Shown one piece after another: positions 17,537 through 25,736 of a DNA stretch of 52,610 nucleotides. The stretch's first letter is position 1. Each line of letters opens with the position of its first letter. A program made the position numbers and the translations under genes. Under the pieces are notes generated by a model that was not told the DNA's origin, ran no database searches, and saw only the letters and a list, made by a program, of their open reading frames with translations. Origin of the DNA: Chloroflexi bacterium CSP1-4 (GTDB taxonomy: Bacteria > Chloroflexota > Limnocylindria > Limnocylindrales > CSP1-4); the NCBI GenBank assembly GCA_001443375.1, contig LDXM01000020.1:1-52610 (forward strand). The letters are read 5' to 3'.

Positions 17537-18043
17537 TCAGCCTTCTGTGATCGTTACCGTATCGATCGTCACCGGGTCGTGCGGCCGGTCGTTGGCGCCC
17601 TTCGGTGCCGTCGCGATGGCGTCGAGCACATCGTGCCCCGCGGTCAGGCGCCCGAAGATCGTGTAGTTCGGCGGCAGCCCGTAGTCGGCGTGCATGATGA
17701 AGAACTGGCTGCCGTTCGTGTTCGGGCCGGCGTTGGCCATGGCCAGCGTGCCCCGCTTGTACCCCAGCCGCACCGGCTCGTCGCGGAAGCGGTAGCCCGG
17801 GCCGCCGCTGCCGGTGCCCGTGGGGTCGCCGCCCTGGATCATGAAACCGGCGATGACGCGGTGGAAGACGACCCCGTCGTAGAAGCCCTCGCCCGCGAGG
17901 AAGACGAAGTTGTTCACCGTCAGCGGCGCCTCGCCGGGCAGCAACTCGGCGGTCATCGTGCCGGCGCTCGTCTCGAGCGTGGCCGTGTAGCGCTTGGCGG
18001 CGTCGATGGCCAGGGGCGGCGGCGCGGGGTATTGCTTGCTCAT
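17537..18043 (-). CDS. cyclophilin-type peptidyl-prolyl cis-trans isomerase
   Basis: 168 residues, no signal peptide, so cytoplasmic. Seen: the cyclophilin core [19 protein letters not shown] with the catalytic Arg, [19 protein letters not shown], and a closing [15 protein letters not shown]. These are the active-site motifs of the family. It assists proline isomerisation in protein folding. Its length is typical of small bacterial cyclophilins (PpiB-like), with a short N-terminal extension [15 protein letters not shown] seen in many GC-rich bacteria. It starts 74 bases from the end of leuD and is separately transcribed or read through from leuCD. Confidence 0.93.
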   Translation of the reverse strand: MSKQYPAPPPLAIDAAKRYTATLETSAGTMTAELLPGEAPLTVNNFVFLAGEGFYDGVVFHRVIAGFMIQGGDPTGTGSGGPGYRFRDEPVRLGYKRGTLAMANAGPNTNGSQFFIMHADYGLPPNYTIFGRLTAGHDVLDAIATAPKGANDRPHDPVTIDTVTITEG

Positions 18044-18117
18044 GCGCGGTGGGGCTCCTGCTGCGATGGGTCGGAGCGAGCCTACCGCAAGCGGGCGCGG
18101 GTCACTCGTTGACGACG

Positions 18118-18729
18118 CTAGGCGAGCGTGTCCACGCGTGGTGGGTGTGCCGCCTCGTAGGCCGCGATGGCGGCCTCGCGCCCGAGCACGTAGCCGATCT
18201 CATCGGTCCCTTCCAGCAACATGCGCTTGGCGAAGGGGTCGACGTCGAAGGGCAGGTCCTCGTCGCCGGGCAGGTGCACGACCTGTGCCTCGAGGTCCAC
18301 GGTCAGCTCCGCATCCGGCTCGGCGGCGACCATGGCCAGGAGCTGCCGGTGCCGCTCGGACTCGACGACGATCGGCAGCAGGCCGTTCTTCAGGGCGTTG
18401 GAGCGGAAGATGTCCGCGAACGAGGTCGAGAGGATGGCCCGGATGCCCCAGGCGGTCAGCGCCCAGGGAGCATGCTCGCGCGACGACCCGCAGCCGAAGT
18501 TGTCCCCCGCGACGAGGATGCGCCGGCCCTGTATCTCGCGCCGGTTCAGCACGAAGTCGGGGTTCGGCTCACCGTCGTCGGTGAAGCGCCAGTCGGCGAA
18601 GAGCGCCTCGGAGAGGCCCCAGCGGTCGGTCGTCTTGAGGAACCGGGCAGGGATGATCTGGTCCGTGTCCACGTTCTCGGCGGGGAACGGGATGACGCGG
18701 CTCGTGAACGACTCGAACGGCTCGCTCAT
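18118..18729 (-). CDS. leuD: 3-isopropylmalate dehydratase small subunit
   Basis: 203 residues. With LeuC, isomerises 2-isopropylmalate to 3-isopropylmalate in leucine synthesis; in organisms using the citramalate route it also acts on citramalate. Seen: [19 protein letters not shown] near the N-terminus, [17 protein letters not shown] (the swivel-domain substrate loop) and [11 protein letters not shown]. Its ATG overlaps the TGA of leuC (ATGA), giving translational coupling of the two subunits. The long in-frame reading frame up to 20235 is a shadow of leuC. Length fits the bacterial 200-residue LeuD type rather than the short archaeal form. Confidence 0.95.
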   Translation of the reverse strand: MSEPFESFTSRVIPFPAENVDTDQIIPARFLKTTDRWGLSEALFADWRFTDDGEPNPDFVLNRREIQGRRILVAGDNFGCGSSREHAPWALTAWGIRAILSTSFADIFRSNALKNGLLPIVVESERHRQLLAMVAAEPDAELTVDLEAQVVHLPGDEDLPFDVDPFAKRMLLEGTDEIGYVLGREAAIAAYEAAHPPRVDTLA

Positions 18730-20156
18730 GACGCGGCCTTCATCGCCGAGCGCGGGTCGCTGATGACGCCGCTCAGCGCAGAGGCGGCCGCGGTCAGCGG
18801 CGAGGCCAGGAACGTGCGGCCGCCCTTGCCCTGGCGGCCCTCGAAGTTGCGGTTGCTGGTCGAGATGGCGTACTGACCGGGCGAGAGCTGGTCGCCGTTC
18901 ATGGCGATACACATCGAGCAGCCGGCCTCGCGCCACTCGGCGCCGGCGGCGCGGAAGACGTCGTCCAGCCCCTCCTGTTCGGCCTGCGCCTTCACCTGCT
19001 GCGAGCCCGGCACGACCATGACCCTGAGCCCGTCGGCGACGTGCCGGCCCTGGAGGACCGCCGCGGCCTGGCGCAGGTCGCTGATGCGGCTGTTCGTGCA
19101 GGAGCCGATGAAGACGACATCGAGCTTCTGGCCCAGCAGCGGCTGGCCGGGCCGGAGGTCCATGTAGGCCAGCGCCTTCTCGAGCGCCCGCTGGTGGGCG
19201 GGATCGGGCAGCTCGTCGGGGGAGGGGACGCGGCCGGTGATGGGGATGCCCATGCCCGGGTTCGTGCCGTACGTGACCATCGGCTCGAGGTCGCCGGCCG
19301 CCAGCGTGATCGAGGCGTCGTAGGTCGCCCCGTCGTCGGTCGGCAGCCGGCGCCAGCGCTCGAGCGCGGCGTCCCAGGCGGCGCCCTGCGGCGCGTGCCG
19401 TCGGCCGTGGACGTACTCGAAGGTGGTGTCGTCCGGCGCGATGAGCCCGGCCCGGGCCCCGGCCTCGATGCTCATGTTGCAGACGGTCATGCGCTCCTCC
19501 ATCGAAAGGGCGCGGATGGCCTCGCCGGTGTACTCGAAGACGTGCCCCGTGCCGCCGCCGATGCCGATGCGGGCGATGAGGGCGAGGATGACGTCCTTGG
19601 CGCTGACGCCCGGGCGGAGTCGGCCGTCCACGCGCACCTCGTAGGTCTTCGGTCGGCGCTGGAGCAGGGTCTGCGTGGCGAGGACCATCTCGACCTCGCT
19701 GGTGCCGATGCCAAAAGCCAATGCCCCGAAGGCGCCGTGGGTGGCCGTGTGCGAGTCGCCGCAGACGATGGTCATGCCCGGCTGCGTCAGGCCCAGCTCC
19801 GGCCCGATGACATGGACGATGCCCTGGTGGGCGGAGCCGATGCCGTAGATGGGGATCCCGAACTCCCGGCAGTTGCGTTCGAGCTGCTGGACCTGGAAGG
19901 CCGCCTGCTGGTCGAGGATGGGAAGTGAGCGGTCGTGGGTGGGGATCGAATGGTCGGCCGTGGCCACCGTCTGGCCCGGGCGGCGGACCTTGAGGCCGCG
20001 CTCGCGCAGGCTGGTGAACGCCTGCGGGCTGGTCACCTCGTGGACCAGGTGCAGGTCGATGCCCAGGAGCGTCGGAGTGCCCGCGTCCTCGGCCACGACG
20101 TGCTCGTCCCAGATCTTCTCGAAGAGGGTGCGCAGTCGCGCGTCGGGCTGGCTCAT
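18726..20156 (-). CDS. leuC: 3-isopropylmalate dehydratase large subunit
   Basis: 476 residues, partner of LeuD. Seen: the three [4Fe-4S] cluster cysteines, one in FIGSCTNSR and two in GCSMC, and [14 protein letters not shown] and [15 protein letters not shown], all typical of LeuC. The start ATG at 20156 fits the usual N-terminus ([10 protein letters not shown] comes at about residue 9). A possible -10 TACCCT precedes the ATG by 10 bases. The gene is divergent from the deazaflavin nitroreductase-like gene; three copies of a 15-bp palindrome lie in the 243-base gap, the nearest 41 bases upstream of the ATG. Confidence 0.96.
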   Translation of the reverse strand: MSQPDARLRTLFEKIWDEHVVAEDAGTPTLLGIDLHLVHEVTSPQAFTSLRERGLKVRRPGQTVATADHSIPTHDRSLPILDQQAAFQVQQLERNCREFGIPIYGIGSAHQGIVHVIGPELGLTQPGMTIVCGDSHTATHGAFGALAFGIGTSEVEMVLATQTLLQRRPKTYEVRVDGRLRPGVSAKDVILALIARIGIGGGTGHVFEYTGEAIRALSMEERMTVCNMSIEAGARAGLIAPDDTTFEYVHGRRHAPQGAAWDAALERWRRLPTDDGATYDASITLAAGDLEPMVTYGTNPGMGIPITGRVPSPDELPDPAHQRALEKALAYMDLRPGQPLLGQKLDVVFIGSCTNSRISDLRQAAAVLQGRHVADGLRVMVVPGSQQVKAQAEQEGLDDVFRAAGAEWREAGCSMCIAMNGDQLSPGQYAISTSNRNFEGRQGKGGRTFLASPLTAAASALSGVISDPRSAMKAAS

Positions 20157-20196
20157 GGGAGCCGAAAGGGTAGCAGAGGCGCTCGTTCCCGGGCGT

Positions 20197-20211
20197 ATGA
20201 CCGGTGGTCTC
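20197..20211. promoter_or_regulatory. palindromic site 1 (ATGACCGGTGGTCTC)
   Basis: First of four copies of a 15-bp element with consensus ATGACC-N3-GGTCAT; here the right arm has decayed to GGTCTC. It lies inside a 34-bp stretch (20176-20209) that recurs at 21070-21103 with 30 of 34 bases identical. Nearest gene start is leuC. Looks like a TetR-type operator or part of a repeat. Confidence 0.45.
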
Positions 20212-20220
20212 CCCGTGCGT

Positions 20221-20235
20221 ATGACCGGCGGTCAT
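20221..20235. promoter_or_regulatory. palindromic site 2 (ATGACCGGCGGTCAT)
   Basis: Perfect 6-bp arms around GGC. It begins 24 bp after site 1, close to two helical turns plus a few bases. Part of the leuC/nitroreductase-like divergent gap. Confidence 0.5.
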
Positions 20236-20315
20236 GCGAGCGCCCGGATCCGAGCGTGCCTGCCTCGCAATGAAGGGTCATCGTCAGGCAACGCAGCACG
20301 ACTCCGCGTCTTGGC

Positions 20316-20330
20316 ATGACCGGTGGTCAT
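20316..20330. promoter_or_regulatory. palindromic site 3 (ATGACCGGTGGTCAT)
   Basis: Perfect arms around GGT, 70 bases before the GTG of the nitroreductase-like gene. An ACCGGCACTTG element starts 27 bases after its end (20357); the same element follows site 4 at nearly the same distance, so both may be operator plus promoter modules, with TTGCCC/TTGTCC as -35 candidates. Confidence 0.5.
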
Positions 20331-20399
20331 ACCGGTTGCGCTGAGGATCGGGTCCAACCGGCACTTGCCCATCCCCGTGCGCGGCGAGACCGTGGCCTC

Positions 20400-21071
20400 G
20401 TGAGCGCCTCGACGTCCGCCCGCTTCGGCGACCTGCCCTACGGCCCGCGCCTCACCGGGCTGCTCGAGCCGCTGTACCGGGGCCTGGGCGTGGCCAACCG
20501 CTATCTCGCCCTGCCCCTGCTGCGGGCGGGCCTCGGTCCCTTGATGAGCACCCCGCTGACCGGCTCGCTGATGATCCTGCGGACGAGAGGCCGGAAGACC
20601 GGCCTGCTGCGCGAGACGCCGCTCGGCTACGCGATCCTCGATGGGTCCGTGTGGTGCTGTGCGGGCTTCGGTGCCCGGACCCACTGGTACCGCAACATCC
20701 TCGCCGATGCCGGCGTGGAGGTCGTGCTCGCGAACGGGTCCGCGTTCGCCGGCACGGCCGAGATCGTGACCGAGCCCGCCGCCTTCGCTCACGGCTTCCG
20801 CCACCTGGTCCGGAGCATGGGCGTGCTCGGCGAACGGATCGTGGGCGACGTCTCGTCCGCGTCGGACGAGGCCGTCGGGGCGATGGGCGCCGGGCTGCCG
20901 CTCATCCGCATCCGGCCCACGGGCATCGCGGCCGGTCCCGCCGACCCGGGTGGCTGGTTCTGGCTGGTGCCGACGCTGTTCTGCGCCTTGTGGTTTGTCC
21001 GCCGCTCGGCTCGCGTTCGAAACGGGCCGGAGAGGCCACGTCCGGGGCCGGCTCGTCGGGCAGCAGCCTGA
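20400..21071 (+). CDS. deazaflavin (F420)-dependent nitroreductase-family protein
   Basis: 223 residues. Seen: ILRTRGRKTGLLRETPLGYA followed by SVWCCAGFGARTHWYRNIL and VEVVLANG, the hallmark order of the Ddn/F420-binding split-barrel family (R-x-S/T-G-R-x-T-G-x-x-R-x-x-P-L then N-x-x-A). The GTG at 20400 is preferred; an ATG at 20316 lies inside a regulatory palindrome. The C-terminus has a hydrophobic stretch (GGWFWLVPTLFCALWFV) that may be a membrane segment, unusual for the family. Members reduce diverse substrates with F420H2; the substrate is unknown. It precedes the MmpL gene by 163 bases, and both have a palindrome upstream, suggesting shared control. Confidence 0.8.
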   Translation: MSASTSARFGDLPYGPRLTGLLEPLYRGLGVANRYLALPLLRAGLGPLMSTPLTGSLMILRTRGRKTGLLRETPLGYAILDGSVWCCAGFGARTHWYRNILADAGVEVVLANGSAFAGTAEIVTEPAAFAHGFRHLVRSMGVLGERIVGDVSSASDEAVGAMGAGLPLIRIRPTGIAAGPADPGGWFWLVPTLFCALWFVRRSARVRNGPERPRPGPARRAAA

Positions 21072-21090
21072 GGCGCTCGCTCCTGGGCGC

Positions 21091-21105
21091 ATGACGGGTG
21101 GTCAT
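21091..21105. promoter_or_regulatory. palindromic site 4 (ATGACGGGTGGTCAT)
   Basis: One arm has a C to G change. It lies 129 bases before the mmpL ATG and is followed 25 bases later by ACCGGCACTTG at 21131, copying the layout of site 3. Suggests that mmpL has its own copy of the same control module. Confidence 0.45.
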
Positions 21106-21234
21106 AGCGGCCCAGCCCACCTTCGGGCCCACCGGCACTTGTCCGCCGGCTGCCCCCGCTGTCTGCTGTGGCCGCCGGCGACCGCCGCCGCGTCCCCGGC
21201 CCGGTCGCACGTGCCTGGCTCCGGGAGGTTCCCG

Positions 21235-23859
21235 ATGTTCGAACGGCTCGGCCACCTGGTCATCCGGCTGCGCTTCGCACTCCTCGTGGCCTGGATCGCG
21301 GCGGCCGCCGCGGCGTACCTGCTGGCGCCATCGCTCGAAGACGTCGGGACGGCCGACGAGACGAGCTTCCTGCCGCGCGACGTCGAATCGATGCAGGCCC
21401 GCGATCTGCTCGCGACCGCCTTCCCCGCCGACGCCTCCTCGGGGATGGCGACCCTCGTCGCCTCTCGTCCGGGCGGGCTGAGCGAGGCCGACCGCGCCTA
21501 TCTCGGTTCGCTCGGGGACTGGATCCTGGGGCCGTCGGCACCATCGGCCGTCCACGACGTGGTGGCCGGTGTCCAGTCGGCGGACCGGCGCCCGGAGCTG
21601 GCGTCGCTGTTCCGAAGCGCGGACGGCGTGGTCGAGCTGGCGCAGGTCCAGCTGTCGGTGGCGCCCTTCCAGCGCAGCGCGAACGACGCGGTGGACGCCA
21701 TCCGCGAGCGGATCGACGGGACGCTGCCGGCGGGGCTGCGGGTCGACGTGACCGGGCCGGCCGGCCTCGGCCGCGACTACCTCGCCGCGGTCGCGGAGGG
21801 CACCGATCGCACGACGCTCGTCACCCTCGTCCTGGTCATCGTCATCCTGCTGCTCATCTACCGCTCCCCGGTCACCGCGCTCGTGCCGCTGGTCACGATC
21901 GGCGTCGCGTTCCTGGTCTCGCGCGGCATCCTGGGCGTGCTCGCCCAGGCGGGGTGGAAGATCCCCTCGCTGGTCGACTCGATGCTCGTCGTGCTCGTCT
22001 TCGGCGTGGGCACCGACTACACGATCTTCCTCATCTCGCGCTTCCGCGAGGAGCTGGCGCGGGGCGACTGGCGGCAGGCCGGGGCGGCCACGGTCGGGCG
22101 GATCGGCGCCGTCATCACCGCCAGCGCGGCCACCGTGGTCGTCGGCCTCGGGTCGATGGCCGTGGCCCGCTTCGGCCTCGTGAGCTGGATCGGACCGGCG
22201 CTCGCGGTCACGATCGTGGTCACGCTGGTCGTCGGCCTGACGCTCTCGCCCGCGCTGCTGGGCATCGCCGGGGATCGGATCTTCTGGCCGCGGAGGGTCC
22301 GGTTCGCGGGTGGAGCGGCGGCCTCCCGGGCCGATGGGGTGTGGGGGCGGGTCGCGGGGTGGATCACCGCCCGACCCGGCTGGGTCGCGGCGGCCGTCCT
22401 CATCGCGCTGGCGCTGCCTATGGCCGGCGTGCAGGGGCTCCGCTCGAGCTTCGACGTCATCGCCGAATTGCCGCGCGATGCCGAGGCGCGTCAGGGCTAC
22501 GACATGGTCGCGGCGCACCTCGACCGCGGTCAGCTGTTGCCGATCACGGTGCTGTTCGAGCTGACCCCCGGGATCGACCCGGCCGCGCCCGCCGGCCTGG
22601 CGCTGGTCGAGCGGACGGCGACGCGGCTCGCCGCCATCGACGGGGTGGGCACCGTGCGCAGCCTGATCACCCCCACGGGTGACGGCGCGGTGCCGGCCGG
22701 GATGCGGCCGTCGGAACGGCTGGCGGAGATCGCGGCGGGGTTCGAGCTTGCCCCTGGAGCCGATCTCCGCGCCGCCATCGCGCAGCTCGTCGGGGCCGAG
22801 ACGAACGGCCGGCTGGGCGCCACGGCCGACTACCTGGACGCCGTCGCGCTGGCGTTCCCGGATGTGGCCGAGACCGCCGGTTGGCGTCGGGTGGTGGTCG
22901 ACCTGGCGGCGGTGCGAGCTGCCGCGACGGCCATCGCGGCCGCCCCGTCGACCCCGCCCTCCGAGGCGCTGGGGGCCCTGACCGTGGCTGGACCCCGTCT
23001 GGCCTCGGGGCTCGATGCGCTGGCGGCGACATTCCGTGGACGCCCGGACGACCTCTTCTTGCCAACCTCACTGCCGGGCGTCGGGGGCGAGTCGGCACGT
23101 GCGGCACTGGGGACGTACGTCTCGGCGGATGCGTCGACCGTGAGGCTGTACGTCGTGACGAGCGAGGAGCCGTATTCGGCCGCCTCCTTCGAGACGGTCG
23201 GCCGCCTCCGCGACGCCCTCGCGACGCCCGAGGCCGGGGTCTCGCGGGCGGTCATGGGCGGGGCGATCGCCGAGTTCGCCGACGTCTCGGACACGATCAA
23301 CGGCGACTTCAGTCGGGTCTCGGTCATCACGCTGGCGGGGATCCTGCTGGTCCTCGCCTTGCTGCTGCGCAGCGTGGTGGCGCCGATCTACCTGGTCCTG
23401 ACGGTGCTGCTCTCGTATGGCACGAGCATGGGCCTGGCGAGCTGGATCTTCCAGGGCCTGCTCGGCCAGCCCGGCGTGAACTACTTCATCCCGCTCATGG
23501 TCTTCGTGCTGCTCGTCGCGCTCGGCTCCGACTACAACATCTTCCTCATGAGCCGGGTCCGGGAGGAAAGCGAAGGCCGCGAGCTGCGGGAGGGGATCCG
23601 CCTCGCCTCGGCGAGGACCGGTGCCGTGATCACCTCGGCCGGCGTCATCCTGGCCGGAACCTTTGCCGCCCTGACCATGTCGCCGCTGCTCGTCCTCGTC
23701 CAGGTCGGCGTGATCGTTTCGCTGGGCGTGCTCATCGACACGTTCATCGTGCGCAGCCTGCTCGTGCCGGCCATCGCGGCGCTGCTGGGCGATCTCTCGT
23801 GGTGGCCGCTCGGACGTCGAGGCCATGGGCCTTCGCCGGCCCAGGGGGCGCGGCACTGA
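21235..23859 (+). CDS. MmpL-family RND transporter
   Basis: 874 residues with the two-fold RND layout: one helix (about residues 12-32), a large external loop, five or six helices, then the pattern again. Seen: the MMPL signature twice, GTDYTIFLISRFREE after the first loop and GSDYNIFLMSRVREE near the C-terminus. These carry the Asp-Tyr pair of the proton relay. The ATG at 21235 has GGGAGG 6 bases upstream and begins conserved sequence (FERLGHLVIRLRF); a longer frame to 20950 overlaps the previous gene and is not used. It exports lipids or hydrophobic compounds by proton motive force. The palindrome upstream hints at a TetR regulator that is not encoded in the window. Confidence 0.92.
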   Translation: MFERLGHLVIRLRFALLVAWIAAAAAAYLLAPSLEDVGTADETSFLPRDVESMQARDLLATAFPADASSGMATLVASRPGGLSEADRAYLGSLGDWILGPSAPSAVHDVVAGVQSADRRPELASLFRSADGVVELAQVQLSVAPFQRSANDAVDAIRERIDGTLPAGLRVDVTGPAGLGRDYLAAVAEGTDRTTLVTLVLVIVILLLIYRSPVTALVPLVTIGVAFLVSRGILGVLAQAGWKIPSLVDSMLVVLVFGVGTDYTIFLISRFREELARGDWRQAGAATVGRIGAVITASAATVVVGLGSMAVARFGLVSWIGPALAVTIVVTLVVGLTLSPALLGIAGDRIFWPRRVRFAGGAAASRADGVWGRVAGWITARPGWVAAAVLIALALPMAGVQGLRSSFDVIAELPRDAEARQGYDMVAAHLDRGQLLPITVLFELTPGIDPAAPAGLALVERTATRLAAIDGVGTVRSLITPTGDGAVPAGMRPSERLAEIAAGFELAPGADLRAAIAQLVGAETNGRLGATADYLDAVALAFPDVAETAGWRRVVVDLAAVRAAATAIAAAPSTPPSEALGALTVAGPRLASGLDALAATFRGRPDDLFLPTSLPGVGGESARAALGTYVSADASTVRLYVVTSEEPYSAASFETVGRLRDALATPEAGVSRAVMGGAIAEFADVSDTINGDFSRVSVITLAGILLVLALLLRSVVAPIYLVLTVLLSYGTSMGLASWIFQGLLGQPGVNYFIPLMVFVLLVALGSDYNIFLMSRVREESEGRELREGIRLASARTGAVITSAGVILAGTFAALTMSPLLVLVQVGVIVSLGVLIDTFIVRSLLVPAIAALLGDLSWWPLGRRGHGPSPAQGARH

Positions 23860-23905
23860 GTTTGGCCCGCCGGTCGCGCCGCGCTCGCAGCCCATGCCCG
23901 GGGAT

Positions 23906-24110
23906 CCATTCCCGTGGGGCATGGCCCCGGCGCCAGGAGGACCCGCAGCCGGCGCCGACGGGCCCGGGGCCGGTGTTGGGCGCGAAGCCATGCCCGTGGG
24001 ACATGGCCCCGGCGCCAAGAGCGCCCGCAGCCGGCGCCGACGGGCCCGGGGCCGGGGCTGGGCGTGAAACCATGCCCGTGGGGCATGGCCCCGGCGCCAG
24101 GAGCGTCCGC
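23906..24110. repeat. 82-bp tandem array of a palindrome-core intergenic repeat, locus 1
   Basis: Two full units and a partial third, period 82 bp (cores at 23906, 23988, 24070). The 19-bp core is CCATGCCCGTGGGGCATGG, with perfect 8-bp arms in copy 3 and one mismatch each in copies 1 and 2. Around it are a GGGCGCGAA left flank and a CCCCGGCGCC right flank. The array fills the gap between the 3' ends of mmpL and the convergent kinase gene and runs to the kinase stop codon. The same core recurs at 33776-33898 and, inverted, at 42904-43098. Confidence 0.8.
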
Positions 24111-25736
24111 CTACTCGAGGAACAGGACCAGGTTCTTCCACCAGCGGTACAGGGCGTCGTAGTCGGCGTCTGCCCGCGTCGCGAAGGCAAGGACACGCCC
24201 GCGATCAAAGGTCCAGTAGATCCAGGCATGCTCGTCGAAGCTGCTCTTCGGGAGGCAGGCGACGTATCCGCTCGGCAGCGAGCTGCCGCCGATCGACCAA
24301 TCGCCCGAGGCTGCCTGGCCGTCGGTGCAGTCGCCCTCGGGGAGCTTGTAGCGCGCCGCGAGATCGGCGATGGACGTGTCGGCAACCGAGGCCGGGTCGA
24401 CAGTGCCGCCTTCAGGGGGGAACGTCTGGACGTAGACGGCGGTGGCGCCGTCGACGGGTGTGCAGGCCAGGCTCACCTTCGGCGGGGGCGGCTGGACGTC
24501 CCAGAACCCGCCCGGCACCGGCGGATCGCCCACGAAGACGGTCGGGATGCGCCCTTCCCAGCCGGCCAGCGCGGTGTCGGCACGGCCACCGCCCCGCACG
24601 CACGTGTCCCGTAACGCAGACGGCAGCAGAGCGAGGACGCCCTGCTCGTCGACGTTCGGGTAGATCGATGGATCGGGCGTCGGCGTCGGGGTCGGCTCAG
24701 CGGGTGGAGACACGACAGCCACCGGCGCCGATGGAGACGGCGATGGCGCGCCCGACCCCGAGCCACCGAGGGCCGACGCCAGGGCCAGACCGACGACGGC
24801 GACGAGCCCGATCCCGACGACGGCGGCGATGGCGAGGGGGCGCCGACGGACCTGCGGGTCGCGCACCGGCCGCGCGACCACCGGTCCGCCACCGAGCGCG
24901 GTGCGCAGGTCGGCGGCGAAGGCGTCGCAGGTCGGGTAGCGGGCGGCCCGGTCCTTGGCCATCGCCGTCGCGAGGACCGTGTCCACCGCTGCCGGCAGCT
25001 CTGGCCGCAGCGCGACCGCGGAGGGCACCGGGTCCTTGAGGTGCGCGAGCGCGACAGCGACCTCCTTCTCGCGCTTGAACGGCACCTGCCCGGTGAGGCA
25101 CTCGAAGGCCATGCAGGCGAGCGCGTACTGGTCGGCACGGGCGTCCACATCGGTGCCGTCGACCTGCTCGGGCGCCATGTAGGAGGGCGTGCCCAGGAAC
25201 GCGCCCGCGCGGGTGAGGCCGGACTCGGAACCGGCCTGCTTGGTCAACCCGAAGTCGGTCAGGTAGGCGTGCGGGCGATCATCGCCGCCGGCCCGGTCGA
25301 GCAGCACGTTGCCCGGCTTCACGTCGCGGTGCACGAGGCCCCGGGCATGGGCGGCATCCAGGGCGCCGGCCACCTGGGTCAGGATCTCGATGCCCACGGC
25401 GCTGGGGAGCATCCCCTCGCGCAGGCGCGTGGCGAGGTCCACCCCGTCCACGTAGCGCATGGCCAGGAACAACGTGCCCTCGACCTCGCCGGCCTCGTAG
25501 AGGGGGATGACGTTGGGGTGGTCGATCGCCGCCGCGAGCCGGGACTCGCGCTCGAAGCGGGCCCGGAAGTCGGCGTCGTGGGCCAACTCGTCGGGCAGCA
25601 GCTTCAGCGCCACCTTGCGCCCCAGCTCGCGCTGCTCCGCGAGGTACACCACGCCCATGCCGCCGCGTCCGAGGACGGCCTCGATCCGGTACGGACCGAG
25701 GGTGGTGCCGAGGCGGGAGTCGGGACGGAGCGTCAA
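24111..25736 (-). CDS. membrane Ser/Thr protein kinase (third of three tandem paralogues)
   Basis: 541 residues. Cytoplasmic Hanks-type kinase domain (about 13-270): glycine loop LGRGGMGVVY, VALKLL lysine, catalytic HRDVKPGNVLL, DFGLTK and APEQ. A helix follows (about 295-317), then a Pro/Thr linker and a roughly 170-residue outside domain with four cysteines, as in its two neighbours. No ATG fits: alignment with the paralogues puts the start at a TTG at 25736, where TTGA overlaps the stop of the upstream kinase. That would replace the ATG of MTGRPDPRLG with TTG. It likely senses an external cue. This ectodomain is the most diverged, ending WWKNLVLFLE. Confidence 0.88.
   Translation of the reverse strand: MTLRPDSRLGTTLGPYRIEAVLGRGGMGVVYLAEQRELGRKVALKLLPDELAHDADFRARFERESRLAAAIDHPNVIPLYEAGEVEGTLFLAMRYVDGVDLATRLREGMLPSAVGIEILTQVAGALDAAHARGLVHRDVKPGNVLLDRAGGDDRPHAYLTDFGLTKQAGSESGLTRAGAFLGTPSYMAPEQVDGTDVDARADQYALACMAFECLTGQVPFKREKEVAVALAHLKDPVPSAVALRPELPAAVDTVLATAMAKDRAARYPTCDAFAADLRTALGGGPVVARPVRDPQVRRRPLAIAAVVGIGLVAVVGLALASALGGSGSGAPSPSPSAPVAVVSPPAEPTPTPTPDPSIYPNVDEQGVLALLPSALRDTCVRGGGRADTALAGWEGRIPTVFVGDPPVPGGFWDVQPPPPKVSLACTPVDGATAVYVQTFPPEGGTVDPASVADTSIADLAARYKLPEGDCTDGQAASGDWSIGGSSLPSGYVACLPKSSFDEHAWIYWTFDRGRVLAFATRADADYDALYRWWKNLVLFLE

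Noticed and set aside
18730-20235. Long frame upstream of leuD read as one 705-residue protein
   Set aside because: The first part is a shadow of leuC in another frame; LeuD begins in the ATGA overlap at 18729.
20316-20399. ATG at 20316 as start of the nitroreductase-like gene
   Set aside because: It is the first base triplet of the palindrome ATGACCGGTGGTCAT and the added residues look non-coding; the GTG at 20400 is preferred.
23906-24110. CRISPR array
   Set aside because: Units repeat in full with no variable spacers, and period is 82 bp; no cas genes are nearby.
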